Shown: in pieces, positions 49,055 through 58,251 of the stretch
Layout of the letters: every line of letters begins with the position of its first letter
How positions within the stretch are numbered: the stretch's first letter is position 1
NCBI GenBank assembly: GCA_021654635.1
Contig: AP025179.1
Coordinates: 4,402,001 to 4,466,000, forward strand
Reading direction: 5' to 3'
Length of the DNA: 64,000 nucleotides
DNA from: Mycobacterium kiyosense
Lineage (GTDB): Bacteria; Actinomycetota; Actinomycetes; Mycobacteriales; Mycobacteriaceae
Program-made: the position numbers and the translations under genes
The notes under the pieces: model-generated
Database searches by the model: none
What the model was told of the DNA's origin: nothing
Seen by the model: only the letters and a program-made list of their open reading frames with translations

Positions 49055-49432
49055 ATGACGAGCAGCTCCCGGCGGCGGCTGACGGTTACCGTCGCCCGGT
49101 TGGTGGGCGGTGCGGCGATCGCGGTCGCCCTGGCGCCCGCCGTCCAGGCCGCCGACTCCTACGGCGCCATCGCGTACGCCCCTAACGGCATGTGGGGACG
49201 CTCGCACGGCACTCCCGCCAAGGAGGACGCCGAGGCTGCAGCAGTGAAATCCTGCGGGTCCACCGAATGCAAGGTGATGATCAGCTTCACCGGGTGTGGC
49301 GCCGTCGCCACCAAAGGCGGCGGCGGAGATACCGAATATCAGGCCGGGACCGGTCCGGATCTGCGCACTGCGATGAAAGAAGCCCTGGGCAAGCTCCCCG
49401 GCGGCTATATCGACACCTGGTCCTGCAACTGA
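49055..49432 (+). CDS. Secreted DUF4189-domain protein (Rv1269c-like)
   Basis: The protein has 125 residues from the ATG at 49055, with GTAGGA about 8 bases upstream. A signal peptide (ARLVGGAAIAVALAPAVQAA) is followed by SYGAIAYAPNG and A-x-A-A-V-K-S-C-G-S-x-x-C, then FTGCGAVA and DTWSCN, the cysteine pattern of small secreted DUF4189 proteins. Four cysteines probably form two disulphides outside the cell. Function is unknown. It lies 16 bases after lprA and may be co-transcribed. Confidence 0.85.
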   Translation: MTSSSRRRLTVTVARLVGGAAIAVALAPAVQAADSYGAIAYAPNGMWGRSHGTPAKEDAEAAAVKSCGSTECKVMISFTGCGAVATKGGGGDTEYQAGTGPDLRTAMKEALGKLPGGYIDTWSCN

Positions 49433-49605
49433 CGCCGGTCGCCGACTATCCGGTCAGATAAACATGATTCGCGCAGTCATCGGGTCGGCAGCAGCGCCGG
49501 CCGGTCACGCCAAGAAATCGTAGAGATAACCAGAAGACCGACGCCGCAGCCTTTTCTCAAGCACTCCGCACCGCGGACCAACAACCCGGAGAAAAGGCAG
49601 CACCG

Positions 49606-50304
49606 ATGACCGGCATCAAGATCACCAGCATCGCAAAGACCGCCAAGTTCGCTCTGGTCGCCACTGCGGCCGCCGGCGCTCTTGCGCTCGGACTCGCCGG
49701 ACCCGCCCAGGCTTCCGGGAACGGTCCCATGTACGGCGACCCGGTTGCCGCCGAGAAGTACTGGCAGCACCAGAAGTACGACGACTGCGCCATCATGTCC
49801 AGCGCCGAGGTGGTCGGCCAGATCACCGGCAAGCTGCCCTCGGAACGTTCCATCGTCAAAGTCGCCCAATCCACCCCGAGCGCCTCGCACTCCGGCTCCG
49901 TCTACGTCAAGCCGGCCGACAAGAACGACCCCAACTCCGGTATGGGAACCGACCCGTACGACCTGCCGACGCTGTTGGCGCACTATGGGATTCACGCGGA
50001 CAACAGCCACGCATCTGGAATCGAGGCCCTCGAACAGAACCTGGGCAGCGGACACGCCGTGATCGTCGTACTCAACGCGGAGATGATCTGGAACAAGCCG
50101 ATCGAGAAGAAGGGCAGCAACGGCCAGCCCCGCGCCGACCACGCCGTGGCGGTCACCGGCATCGACGCCGCGAACGGCGTCGTCCACCTCAACGACAGCG
50201 GCACCGAGAAAGGCAAGAACGAACAGATCCCGATGGCCGTGTTTGTCAAGGCCTGGGCCACCGGCCGCAACTTCATGACGGTCACCCGGGAGACCCACAA
50301 GTGA
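49606..50304 (+). CDS. Secreted C39-like peptidase-fold protein (Rv1268c-like)
   Basis: The protein has 232 residues. The signal peptide is cleaved near AQASG. The mature part has YDDCAIMSSAEVVGQITG with a candidate nucleophilic Cys, then DHAVAVTGID (candidate His) and VVHLNDSG (candidate Asp), the order of papain-like C39-type peptidases. A GHAVIVVLNAEMIW segment fits the central sheet. It matches the expected position of Rv1268c. A close paralogue follows at 50474-51190, and the two are separated by a strong hairpin at 50328-50368, so they are probably transcribed separately. Peptidase activity is inferred from motifs only. Confidence 0.8.
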   Translation: MTGIKITSIAKTAKFALVATAAAGALALGLAGPAQASGNGPMYGDPVAAEKYWQHQKYDDCAIMSSAEVVGQITGKLPSERSIVKVAQSTPSASHSGSVYVKPADKNDPNSGMGTDPYDLPTLLAHYGIHADNSHASGIEALEQNLGSGHAVIVVLNAEMIWNKPIEKKGSNGQPRADHAVAVTGIDAANGVVHLNDSGTEKGKNEQIPMAVFVKAWATGRNFMTVTRETHK

Positions 50305-50327
50305 CGTGAGGCCCGGGCGTCTGGGCG

Positions 50328-50368
50328 GGCGGGCAGCCACCGGTGTGACACCGGACCGGCTGCCCGCC
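50328..50368 (+). terminator. Strong hairpin with T-rich tail after the first C39-like gene
   Basis: GGCGGGCAGCC (50328-50338) pairs perfectly with GGCTGCCCGCC (50358-50368). The loop contains a second perfect hairpin (CCGGTGT/ACACCGG). TTCGTTGTG follows. It lies 23 bases after the stop at 50304 and is the most convincing intrinsic-terminator-like structure in the window, though the T-tail is short. Confidence 0.7.
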
Positions 50369-50473
50369 TTCGTTGTGTGCGCGGCGCAGTCGAGTGCCCC
50401 AAGAATTCGCCCAGATTCCAAGAAGGCCGCTGCCCCAACCTTTTCTCGACGACGACACAGAAGGGGACAGACC

Positions 50474-51190
50474 ATGCGCGGCAGGCTTCTCATCCACGCC
50501 AAGAGCATCCTGGTGGTCTTGGCGGTCACGGTCTTTGGCGCCACCGGACTGGGCCTGGCCGCCCCGGCTGGCGCGGCCGCCGGCATCACATACGGCAACC
50601 CTGCCGCGGCCGCCAAGTGGTGGCGCTACCAGAAGTACGACGACTGCGTCCTGATGGCCAGCGCTGACGTGGTCGGCCAAATGACCGGTAGCGAACCCGA
50701 GGAAGAGGCGATCATCCGCGTCGCGCAATCCACGCCGAGCACCATGCATCCCGGCTCGATCTACATCAAACCCGTCGACGAGAAGAACCCGAACTCGGGC
50801 AACGGAACCAGCCGGATGGACATCCCGACGTTACTGGGGCACTACGGCATCGGCGCTCAGATGACCGACGAGAGCAAGGCGGAGAAGACGGGCCTCGCGA
50901 CCGGAGTGAAGGCCCTGGAACATTACCTGGGCGCCGGACACGCGGTGATAGTCAGCGTCAACGCCGAAATGATCTGGGGTGAGCCGGTCGAGAGCAAAGA
51001 CGACGACGGTAACCCGGTATCCGACCACGCCGTGGTGGTGACCGGCGTCGACACCGCCCGTGCGGTCGTACACCTCAACGACAGCGGCACCCGAACAGGC
51101 CGCGACGAGCAGATCCCGCTGGAGCTGTTCCTCAGGGCGTGGGCCACCAGCCACTATTTCCTGGTTTTCACCGGCGGAACGGTGAGGTGA
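50474..51190 (+). CDS. Secreted C39-like peptidase-fold protein, tandem paralogue
   Basis: The protein has 238 residues from the ATG at 50474, with AAGGGGA about 8 bases upstream; the frame is open upstream to 50306 but that part overlaps the terminator. A signal peptide (SILVVLAVTVFGATGLGLAAPAGA) is followed by YDDCVLMASADVVGQMTG, GHAVIVSVNAEMIW, DHAVVVTGVD and VVHLNDSG. These are the same Cys-His-Asp layout as the gene upstream, and the two proteins align along their length. The second copy has an insertion around DESKAEKTGLAT. It is an extra copy beyond the single Rv1268c I recall in M. tuberculosis. The 251 bases after it, before embR, show no gene. Confidence 0.8.
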   Translation: MRGRLLIHAKSILVVLAVTVFGATGLGLAAPAGAAAGITYGNPAAAAKWWRYQKYDDCVLMASADVVGQMTGSEPEEEAIIRVAQSTPSTMHPGSIYIKPVDEKNPNSGNGTSRMDIPTLLGHYGIGAQMTDESKAEKTGLATGVKALEHYLGAGHAVIVSVNAEMIWGEPVESKDDDGNPVSDHAVVVTGVDTARAVVHLNDSGTRTGRDEQIPLELFLRAWATSHYFLVFTGGTVR

Positions 51191-51441
51191 CGCGGCGCAA
51201 TTTCGCGATCTGTGCCCCAATTCATCGCGAACCCGGCATTGGGCCTCGCTCTGCATGCTCCTGCGTCGTCCGGCCTCGGGTTACGGCAGGGCAATCAGTA
51301 GCGCGATGATCCACGAACTTCCTGGTGCGATGCCCCACAATGACAGGACCCGCAGTGAAACGATTCGTAGAGGTCGAGAGACAATAACGAGGTCTCGGTA
51401 CGGTGCCCGGCCCGGGCATCGATAGCCGCGTAGGACCCGGA

Positions 51442-52599
51442 ATGGCTGGTAGCGCGATGGACGTAAGTCTCGAGTTCGGTGTGCTCGGACCACTTGAAAT
51501 GAGCATCGGCGGCACGCTGGTGCCATTGGGCACCCCCAAACAACGGGCGGTGCTGGCCATGCTCGTCATCAATCGCAACAGGCCTGTCGGGGTCGACTCG
51601 CTGATCACCGCGCTCTGGGAGGAATGGCCGCCGTCGGGGGCGCGGGCCAGCATCCACTCCTACGTGTCCAACCTGCGCAAGCTGGTCAGCGGCGCCGGGG
51701 TGGACTCTCGCGTGGTGTTGGCCGCGGCCCCACCCGGTTACCGGCTCACCATTGCCGAGAACACTTGCGATCTGGGCAGGTTCATCGCGGAGAAGACGGC
51801 GGGCGTGCACGCCGCCGCCGGGGGCCGGTTCGAACAGGCCAGTCAGCATCTGTCGGCGGCGCTGAAGGAATGGCGCGGGCCGGTCCTCGACGATCTGCGC
51901 GACTTTCAATTCGTCGATTCGTTCGCCACCGCGTTGGTGGAGGACAAGATCATCGCCCACACCGCCAAGGCGGAAGCCGAGATCGCCTGTGGCCGGGCCT
52001 CGGCGGTGATCTCCGAGCTGGAGGCGCTGACGAACGAGCACCCCTACCGGGAACCGCTGTGGGCGCAGCTGATCACCGCCTATTACCTCACCGACCGTCA
52101 GTCCGACGCCCTGAACGCCTATCGCCGGGTGAAGACGACGCTCGCCGACGACTTGGGCATCGACCCGGGGCCGAACCTGCGCGCGCTCAACGAGCGGGTG
52201 CTCCGCCAGGAACCACTCGACGCCAAGCAGACCGCGAAGGTCACCGCCGTCGGCACCGTCACGGCGCTCGACCAGCGCACCATGGCTGCCAGCCAGCAGG
52301 TCACCGCCTACCTGCATGACCTCGCCACCGGGCGGGACTACCAGCTGCACGGGGCCGCGACCCGGATCGGCCGGCTGAGTGACAACGACATCGTCCTGGA
52401 CAGCGCGAACGTCAGCCGGCACCACGCCGTCATCGTGGACACCGGAACCAACTTCATCATCAACGACCAACGCTCGTCCAACGGTGTGCATGTGCGCCAC
52501 CAGCGGATCCGCGTCGCCGCCACCATCAACGACGGCGACCATATCCGGATCTGCGATCACGAATTCACGTTCCGGGTCACCGCGCGCACCGAGGCCTGA
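51442..52599 (+). CDS. embR: EmbR transcriptional regulator (OmpR-type DNA-binding, BTAD and FHA domains)
   Basis: The protein has 385 residues from the ATG at 51442 (MAGSAMDVSLEFG); a longer GTG frame begins at 51403. Residues about 8-100 are a winged helix (VLGPLEMSIGG, KQRAVLAMLVINRN, SYVSNLRKLV). About 110-260 is a bacterial transcriptional activation domain. About 290-385 is an FHA domain with RIGRLSDNDI, SRHHAVI and RSSNGVHV, which binds phosphothreonine. In M. tuberculosis it activates embCAB and is phosphorylated by PknH, encoded next to it. Here the neighbouring gene is a TetR regulator instead, so its kinase must lie elsewhere. Confidence 0.95.
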   Translation: MAGSAMDVSLEFGVLGPLEMSIGGTLVPLGTPKQRAVLAMLVINRNRPVGVDSLITALWEEWPPSGARASIHSYVSNLRKLVSGAGVDSRVVLAAAPPGYRLTIAENTCDLGRFIAEKTAGVHAAAGGRFEQASQHLSAALKEWRGPVLDDLRDFQFVDSFATALVEDKIIAHTAKAEAEIACGRASAVISELEALTNEHPYREPLWAQLITAYYLTDRQSDALNAYRRVKTTLADDLGIDPGPNLRALNERVLRQEPLDAKQTAKVTAVGTVTALDQRTMAASQQVTAYLHDLATGRDYQLHGAATRIGRLSDNDIVLDSANVSRHHAVIVDTGTNFIINDQRSSNGVHVRHQRIRVAATINDGDHIRICDHEFTFRVTARTEA

Positions 52600-52793
52600 C
52601 GGGGGCGCCGGGACAGCCGTGAATGTAGCTGTCGCACAATACTTTCGTTGCGCTCTAGGGTAATTGCGCCGCGTACTCGAGCCGGCCGATCGGCAATCCG
52701 GCATGGCCTTTCAGGGATTGGCCGAGGTGGCTTTCGTTCCAGCACACCGCGACCGCCCTTATTTATCCTGGATCCAAAACCACCGTCTACGAT

Positions 52794-53492
52794 ATGCGTG
52801 TGCCTAGAAAATCTGTGGCGGCCTCCACTCGCGGAACGGCCATCGACGCTGATTCCAAATCCGCCCGCACACGGGCCCGAATCCTCGATGCCGCGGCACA
52901 CGTCTTGAGTGCGAAAGGTTTTGCCGGTACCAGACTTTCAGATGTCGCCGAGTATGCCGAGCTGCAAGCGCCCGCGATCTACTACTACTTCGGCTCCCGC
53001 GAGGAACTCATCGAAGAGGTGATGTATTGCGGCATCGCCGATCTACGCCAACACGTGCAGGAGTCGCTGAACAACCTGCCGCCGGAGACCTCGCCGTTGG
53101 ATCGGATCATGACTGCCGTCGAGGCCCACTTACGTCATGAACTCGAGATCTCCGACTATGCCACCGCCTCGATCCGCAATTCCGGACAGATCCCCCAGCA
53201 TCTGCGCGCTCGACAGCTCAAAGAGGAGGCGAGCTACGGACGGGTGTGGCGCCGGCTGTTCGACAACGCCAAAGCCGACGGGCAAATCCGGTCGGATATC
53301 GATCTGCGTTTCGCGCAACTGCTGGTGCTCGGGGCTCTCAACTGGGCAGCAGAATGGCGCGATCCTCGACGCGACTCCGTCGACAATATCGTGGCCACTG
53401 CCCAATCGTTGATCCGCCACGGACTGAACATGCAGGAAAGTCCGCAGGTGCGCGGGGCCCGCAAGGCACGTACATCGACCGCTAAGCGGTGA
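52794..53492 (+). CDS. TetR-family regulator (paralogue of the one at 56246)
   Basis: The protein has 232 residues; a GTG two codons after the ATG is an alternative start. RARILDAAAHVLSAKGFAG...SDVAEYAELQAPAIYYYFGSREELIEEV is the TetR helix-turn-helix. The C-terminal part (LRHELEISDYATASIRNSGQIP, LRARQLKEEASYGRVWRRL, LVLGALNWAAEW) is the ligand and dimer domain. It lies 58 bases upstream of the thiolase on the same strand, and no Shine-Dalgarno is evident. A lipid-CoA ligand is likely from its neighbours but not shown. The close paralogue after the acyl-CoA dehydrogenase shares both halves. Confidence 0.9.
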   Translation: MRVPRKSVAASTRGTAIDADSKSARTRARILDAAAHVLSAKGFAGTRLSDVAEYAELQAPAIYYYFGSREELIEEVMYCGIADLRQHVQESLNNLPPETSPLDRIMTAVEAHLRHELEISDYATASIRNSGQIPQHLRARQLKEEASYGRVWRRLFDNAKADGQIRSDIDLRFAQLLVLGALNWAAEWRDPRRDSVDNIVATAQSLIRHGLNMQESPQVRGARKARTSTAKR

Positions 53493-53550
53493 GATCACCA
53501 CCACTGGCGACAGAAGCCCCAGCTTTTTGATTCTATGTTAAATTATGTAG

Positions 53551-54702
53551 GTGACTGAAGCCTTCATCGTCGATGCGGTTCGGACAGCGGTGGGTAAACG
53601 CGGAGGGGGATTCGCCGAAGAGCACCCCGCGGACATGGCCGCCCATGTCATTCGTACCGTCGTCGAGCGACACGACCTGGATCCCGAAGCCATTGACGAC
53701 GTCATTCTCGGCTGCCTGGACAACATCGGCTCCCAGGCCGGCGATATCGCACGGACAGCCGCCCTGGCCGCAGGCCTGCCCGAATCCGTACCCGGCGTGA
53801 CGATCGACCGGCAGTGCGGATCGGCGCAACAGGCGGTGCATTTCGCCGCACAGGCCGTGATGAGCGGCACCGCGGACCTGATCGTCGCCGGCGGGGTACA
53901 GAAGATGAGCCAGTACCCCATTCTGAGCGCGTTCGCCGCCGGCGAACCGTTCGGCTCGGTCGATCCGTGGACCGGATGTCGCGGCTGGGAGGCCCGGTAC
54001 GGCAACCAGGAGATCTCGCAGTTCCGCGGCGCAGAATTGATCGCCAGCCAATGGAAACTGAGCCGTGAGGACAACGAAAGATTTGCGCTGACCAGCCACC
54101 AGCGCGCCGCTGCCGCGATCGCCGAAGGTCGATTCACCCGCGAGATCACCCCCTATGCCGGCGTCGTGAACGACGAAGGCCCGCGACCCGACACCTCCCT
54201 GGCCAAAATGGCCAAGCTGCCCCCGCTGACCGAGGGCGGCGTACTGACCGCGGCGGTGGCCAGCCAGATCTCTGACGGCGCCGCAGCACTGCTGATCGCA
54301 TCCGGTGAGACCGTCGAGCGCTTCGGACTGACGCCGCGGGCCAGGATTCACCACATGTCGGTGCTCGGCTCCGATCCGGTGATGATGCTGACTGCGCCGA
54401 TCCCAGCCACCCGCCACGCGCTCAAGCGAACTGGGCTGTCGATCGACGATATCGACCTGGTCGAAATCAACGAGGCGTTCGCACCGGTGGTCCTGGCCTG
54501 GCAGGCCGAACTCGAAGCCGACCCCGCTCGGGTCAACGTCAATGGTGGGGCGATCGCCCTCGGGCACCCCATCGGATGCACCGGTGCCCGCCTGATGACC
54601 TCACTACTGCATGAACTCGAACGAACCGGTGGCCGCTACGGCCTGCAGACCATGTGCGAAGGCGGGGGGCAAGCCAACGTTACGATCATCGAGAGGATCT
54701 AA
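53551..54702 (+). CDS. Thiolase / acetyl-CoA acetyltransferase
   Basis: The protein has 383 residues from a GTG. VTEAFIVDAVRTAVGKRGG is the usual thiolase start. Cys89 in IDRQCGSAQQA is the acyl-accepting nucleophile. NEAFAPV, GGAIALGHPIGCTGAR (His and second Cys) and the C-terminal CEGGGQANV complete the active site. It cleaves 3-oxoacyl-CoA, or forms acetoacetyl-CoA. The upstream region is AT-rich (TATGTTAAATTATG) with no ribosome site, so the mRNA may be leaderless. The acyl-CoA dehydrogenase starts 2 bases after its stop, so the two form an operon. Confidence 0.94.
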   Translation: MTEAFIVDAVRTAVGKRGGGFAEEHPADMAAHVIRTVVERHDLDPEAIDDVILGCLDNIGSQAGDIARTAALAAGLPESVPGVTIDRQCGSAQQAVHFAAQAVMSGTADLIVAGGVQKMSQYPILSAFAAGEPFGSVDPWTGCRGWEARYGNQEISQFRGAELIASQWKLSREDNERFALTSHQRAAAAIAEGRFTREITPYAGVVNDEGPRPDTSLAKMAKLPPLTEGGVLTAAVASQISDGAAALLIASGETVERFGLTPRARIHHMSVLGSDPVMMLTAPIPATRHALKRTGLSIDDIDLVEINEAFAPVVLAWQAELEADPARVNVNGGAIALGHPIGCTGARLMTSLLHELERTGGRYGLQTMCEGGGQANVTIIERI

Positions 54703-54704
54703 CG

Positions 54705-55853
54705 GTGCGCCGCGCTCTGTACGGTCCCGACCACGAGGCGTACCGCGAGACTGTCCAAGAGTTCCTAGCTCGAGAAGTGGTTCCCTACCAGACTGATTGG
54801 GACCGCAATCACCAGATCGACCGCAACGTGTTCGCCAGTGCGGCGAAGGCGGGCGTCTACGCCCTCGAGGTCGACGAACGCTACGGCGGCGCCGGAGAAC
54901 ACGACTACCGCTACCGGATGGTGGTCTGCGAGGAGATCGCCAAAGTCAACGCTTTGTCGTTCGGCCTGACCGTAAGCCTCCAGGACGACCTGGTGCTGCA
55001 CTACCTGCTCGACCTCACCACCGAAGAGCAGAAGCAACGTTGGCTGCCCGCTTTCGCCGCCGGCGAACTGATCGGCGCCCTCGCCATGACCGAACCGGGC
55101 ACCGGAAGCGATCTCAGGGGTATCCGGACCACCGCGCGCCGCGACGGCGAGAATTGGATCCTCAACGGCCAGAAGACGTTTATCTCCAGCGGCATCATGG
55201 CCGACCTGGTCGTGGTCGCCGCACGCACCAACCCAGAGGCCGGTTCTCGCGGCTTCAGCTTGTTCGTCGTCGAGCGCGACACACCTGGGTTCCGGCGCGG
55301 ACGTCAGCTCGAGAAAATCGGACTTCCCGCGCAGGACACCGCCGAACTGTTCTTCGACGACGCGTTGTTGCCCGCCGAGAACCTGCTCGGAGAAGAAGGC
55401 CGCGGACTGCAGTACCTGATGAGTCACCTGCCTCGCGAGCGGCTCGGCGTCGTTGCGCAAGCAATTGCGACCACGCGCGCAATCTTCACGCAGACGGTCG
55501 AGTACTGCCGACAGCGCAACGCATTCGGCCAGCCACTCACCGCCAATCAACACATCCGCTTCGAACTCGCCGACATGGCCACTGAAATCGACGTCACCGA
55601 GGCGTACGTCGACAAGTCGGTCGAGGCCTTCAACGCCGGGGAACTCTCCCCCGTCGACGCCGCGAAGGGCAAATGGTATGTCAGCGAACTCCAACGCCGA
55701 GTGCTCGACCGCTGCCTGCAACTACACGGGGGCTACGGCTACATGGTCGAGTACCCGGTCGCCCGAGCCTATCTCGACACCCGTGCCCAAACCATCTACG
55801 GCGGGACGACGGAAATCATGAAGGAACTCATCGGCCGCGAGCTCGCCGGCTGA
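54705..55853 (+). CDS. Acyl-CoA dehydrogenase
   Basis: The protein has 382 residues from the GTG at 54705, preceded by GAGAGG at the end of the thiolase gene. LAMTEPGTGSDLRGIRTTA and WILNGQKTFISSG are the FAD and substrate strands. QLHGGYGYM and the C-terminal YGGTTEIMKELIGR hold the FAD contact and the candidate catalytic Glu. It introduces the alpha-beta double bond into an acyl-CoA. With the thiolase upstream it suggests beta-oxidation of an unknown acyl chain. The frame upstream to 54654 overlaps the thiolase and is unlikely to be used. Confidence 0.93.
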   Translation: MRRALYGPDHEAYRETVQEFLAREVVPYQTDWDRNHQIDRNVFASAAKAGVYALEVDERYGGAGEHDYRYRMVVCEEIAKVNALSFGLTVSLQDDLVLHYLLDLTTEEQKQRWLPAFAAGELIGALAMTEPGTGSDLRGIRTTARRDGENWILNGQKTFISSGIMADLVVVAARTNPEAGSRGFSLFVVERDTPGFRRGRQLEKIGLPAQDTAELFFDDALLPAENLLGEEGRGLQYLMSHLPRERLGVVAQAIATTRAIFTQTVEYCRQRNAFGQPLTANQHIRFELADMATEIDVTEAYVDKSVEAFNAGELSPVDAAKGKWYVSELQRRVLDRCLQLHGGYGYMVEYPVARAYLDTRAQTIYGGTTEIMKELIGRELAG

Positions 55854-55897
55854 CCACGCGACTTTCCGGAAACGACTACTAACGAAATCTTAATATT

Positions 55898-55909
55898 TAA
55901 TATATATTA
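55898..55909. promoter_or_regulatory. AT-rich palindrome after the acyl-CoA dehydrogenase
   Basis: TAATATATATTA is a perfect 12-base palindrome inside an AT-rich patch (55885-55912), unusual in this GC-rich DNA. It resembles TAATATCTGTTA at 60675-60686. It lies in the 392-base gap (55854-56245) before the second TetR gene and could be an operator or simply a -10 region. I see no gene in that gap. Confidence 0.35.
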
Positions 55910-56047
55910 GACTCTGCGCTCGAGTTGTCCGGGCCACGGCGAGTTTGCAGCGGCGGGCTCTAGGCCACGTGTCGCAGAGGCGCATCGACGACGATGCGCC
56001 GCCAAGGCGAAAGCTGGCCGCGGCCGTCCTGGTAACCACCCGAACTT

Positions 56048-56081
56048 GCCGTGGCGGGGTGAATTCATCCCCCGCCACGGC
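56048..56081. terminator. 12-bp perfect stem-loop upstream of the second TetR gene
   Basis: GCCGTGGCGGGG (56048-56059) and CCCCGCCACGGC (56070-56081) form a perfect 12-base stem with a 10-base AT-rich loop. It has no T-tail, as is common for mycobacterial terminator-like hairpins. It lies 195 bases after the acyl-CoA dehydrogenase stop and 165 before the TetR start. It probably ends the thiolase operon or isolates the TetR promoter. Confidence 0.5.
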
Positions 56082-56245
56082 ATCGCCCACCCCATCCCGT
56101 CGATTGCGTTTAACACCGCATAGAAATCGTGCGACGTTGCCTGCCATCTCCGCGCTTCAGGCGTATATGGAAGCCTTCAAATGCCGCCTAGAAATTTGTT
56201 CGGACACGCAGCGGTGCGACGGCGATAACTGGCTAGAATCAGTTG

Positions 56246-56888
56246 ATGACCAGGTCGGCTGAGGTGGCTCCGGGATCAGCCAACAACACCGCGTCCAAGT
56301 CAGCGCAGACCCGACGCCGGATCCTCGACGCCGCCGCGCACGTGTTGAGCGCCAAGGGCTACGCAGGATTGCGCCTCAACGACGTCGCCGCACAGGCCGA
56401 ACTGCAGGCACCGGCGATCTACTACTACTACCCCCTCCCGCGATGACCTCATCGAGGAGGTGATGTGGGCCGGCATCGCCGACATGCGAGAGCACGTCGT
56501 CACGGTGCTCGACGCCTTGCCCGACGACGTCGGCGCGCTGGATCGTCTGCTCGCCGCCGTCGAAGCGCATCTGCGACATGAACTCGAGATATCGGATTAC
56601 ACCACCGCTGCGATCCGCAACGCAGGCCAAGTGCCGCAGGCGATCCGGAAGCGCCAGATCCTCGAAGAGCAACGCTACGGCGAAGTGTGGCGACGACTGA
56701 TCAACGACATGGCGCGCTCGGGAGCATTGCGCGCCGATCTCGACTTGTACCTGGCGCAGATGCTGGTCCTGGGTGCCCTCAATTGGGCAGTCGAATGGTG
56801 GGATCCGCGGCGCGGTTCGCTGGATATCGTGGTCGCCAACGCCCAGTCATTCGTCCGTCACGGGCTTTCCGAGCCGTCGGTCGACTGA
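56246..56888 (+). CDS. TetR-family regulator, one apparent frameshift
   Basis: Reconstructed length is 213 residues. RRRILDAAAHVLSAKGYAG...NDVAAQAELQAPAIYYYY in one frame is followed by PSRDDLIEEVMWAGIADM in the next. The shift is one extra C in the C5 run 56431-56435; with four C the frame reads YYPSRDDLIEEV without a break. The C-terminal domain (LRHELEISDYTTAAIRNAGQVP, LVLGALNWAVEWWDP) is closely similar to the TetR at 52794-53492. The two paralogues bracket the thiolase and acyl-CoA dehydrogenase pair. An ATG at 56246 (after TTG at 56243) is the likely start. Confidence 0.82.
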
Positions 56889-56927
56889 GCGGACGCAGTT
56901 TTCGCCCAGCCGATTTCAGCGTGCTAC

Positions 56928-58237
56928 TCAGGGAGCGCCAGGTGAGTGATGCGCAAAGATCTTGTCCGTCACCAGCAGAGCCGTCTCTGCGCACGCCGTC
57001 GTGCCGCCGTTGGCGTATTCCTTGACGCCGTCCCCGACATTCCACAGCCCGGCGAACGGGGTGTCGTGCGGCAGGTCGAATCCGGCCACCGCTCGTTGCG
57101 GCGGCCAGTCGTCCCGGGTGACGGCGACACTCAGCACCCGCGCACGCTCGTCGAAACCGTCGACGTTATCGCGCAGATCCTCGAAAAGCAGCTCGGTTTC
57201 CGCGGTTTCGTCGAAGTCACCGATGGACGGCTTGGGCACCGAGGTCCCGACGTACAGGTGCCACCCCGGCGGCGCCATCTCGGGGCAGATGTCGGTGAAG
57301 TTCGCGATATAAGCCAGTCGCCGTGTGGTGGCGAAGCTGAGCATCCCGGGAACATCGACCAGGCGATCGCGGCTGGCGAAGTTCACCGAGATCATTGCTG
57401 TCGGGCGATCTCCCTTCTTGACCAGGTCGAGATAGTCGGCTGGAACGTTCTCCTGTCCGAGCAGCTCGACGGTCGCGGCGGGCCCCACATCGCTCACCAC
57501 GATCGGTGCATCGATGGTGAGGGCCTGGCCGTCGCGGATCACTTCGACGCCGGTCACCCGGCCGTCGCGCAGCACGATCCGGCTGGCCGGTGTCGAAAGC
57601 CACACCTCCCCGTTGGACTCCACCACCTCGGCCAGACCGCGCCACAGGCCGATCGTGCCCTGCGGATGAAAGCCGAATCGCTTGAACGCACTCTTGCGGG
57701 TGAAGTAGGTGAGAAACACCCGGGCCGGTAGGTCCTCGGAACCGACGGCGAAGATCGATGCGCACATGTTGCGGAAGATCCCATGTACGCGTTCGTTTTT
57801 GGTGAAACGTGACACCCACTCGGCGGTGCTGATCTGATCTTCGGGCAGGCCGGTGTCGTTGCGGGCGGCGCCGATTCCGGCCACCAGCTTTGGCACCCTG
57901 CCGGGTGAGCTTGCCCAGCAGCAGACCCCACCCACCGCCCGTCACGTCGACGTTTTTGCCGCCGATCCGGTACAGGAGTGCGGGTTTGGGTTCACGGATG
58001 TCAAACGGTGCACCGACCTCGGCGCAGATCTGCTCGGTGGTGCCCCCCACCTCGATCACGATGGCGCCGGTATTGACCTTGAAGCCGTCGATGTCGTCGG
58101 TGGAGGCCCGTCCCCCCCACCTTGTCCAGGCGCTCCACCACGAGTGTGCGGTAGCCATGGTGGGCGAGCCGGGCGGCGGTGAACAAACCGCCGGCGCCCG
58201 CGCCGATGACCACGGCATCGAATTGTGTTGAATTCAT
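56928..58237 (-). CDS. Phytoene-dehydrogenase-like FAD oxidoreductase, two apparent frameshifts
   Basis: Reconstructed length is about 435 residues from the ATG at 58237 (MNSTQFDAVVIGAGAGGL, the FAD loop). VERLDKVGGRASTDDIDGF is the usual second motif once one base is removed from the C7 run 58112-58118 (plus-strand view). A second extra base at about 57901 (CCGGG) joins LLLGKLTR to VPKLVAGIGAARND. The C-terminal NVGDGVKEYANGGTTACAETA is the FAD-binding end of amine-oxidase/phytoene-desaturase enzymes. It is on the same strand as the acyl-CoA dehydrogenase upstream, with 14 bases between. Substrate unknown; it may desaturate a lipid or sterol-like ring. Confidence 0.82.
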
Positions 58238-58251
58238 TCCGGTTTCCCTCC

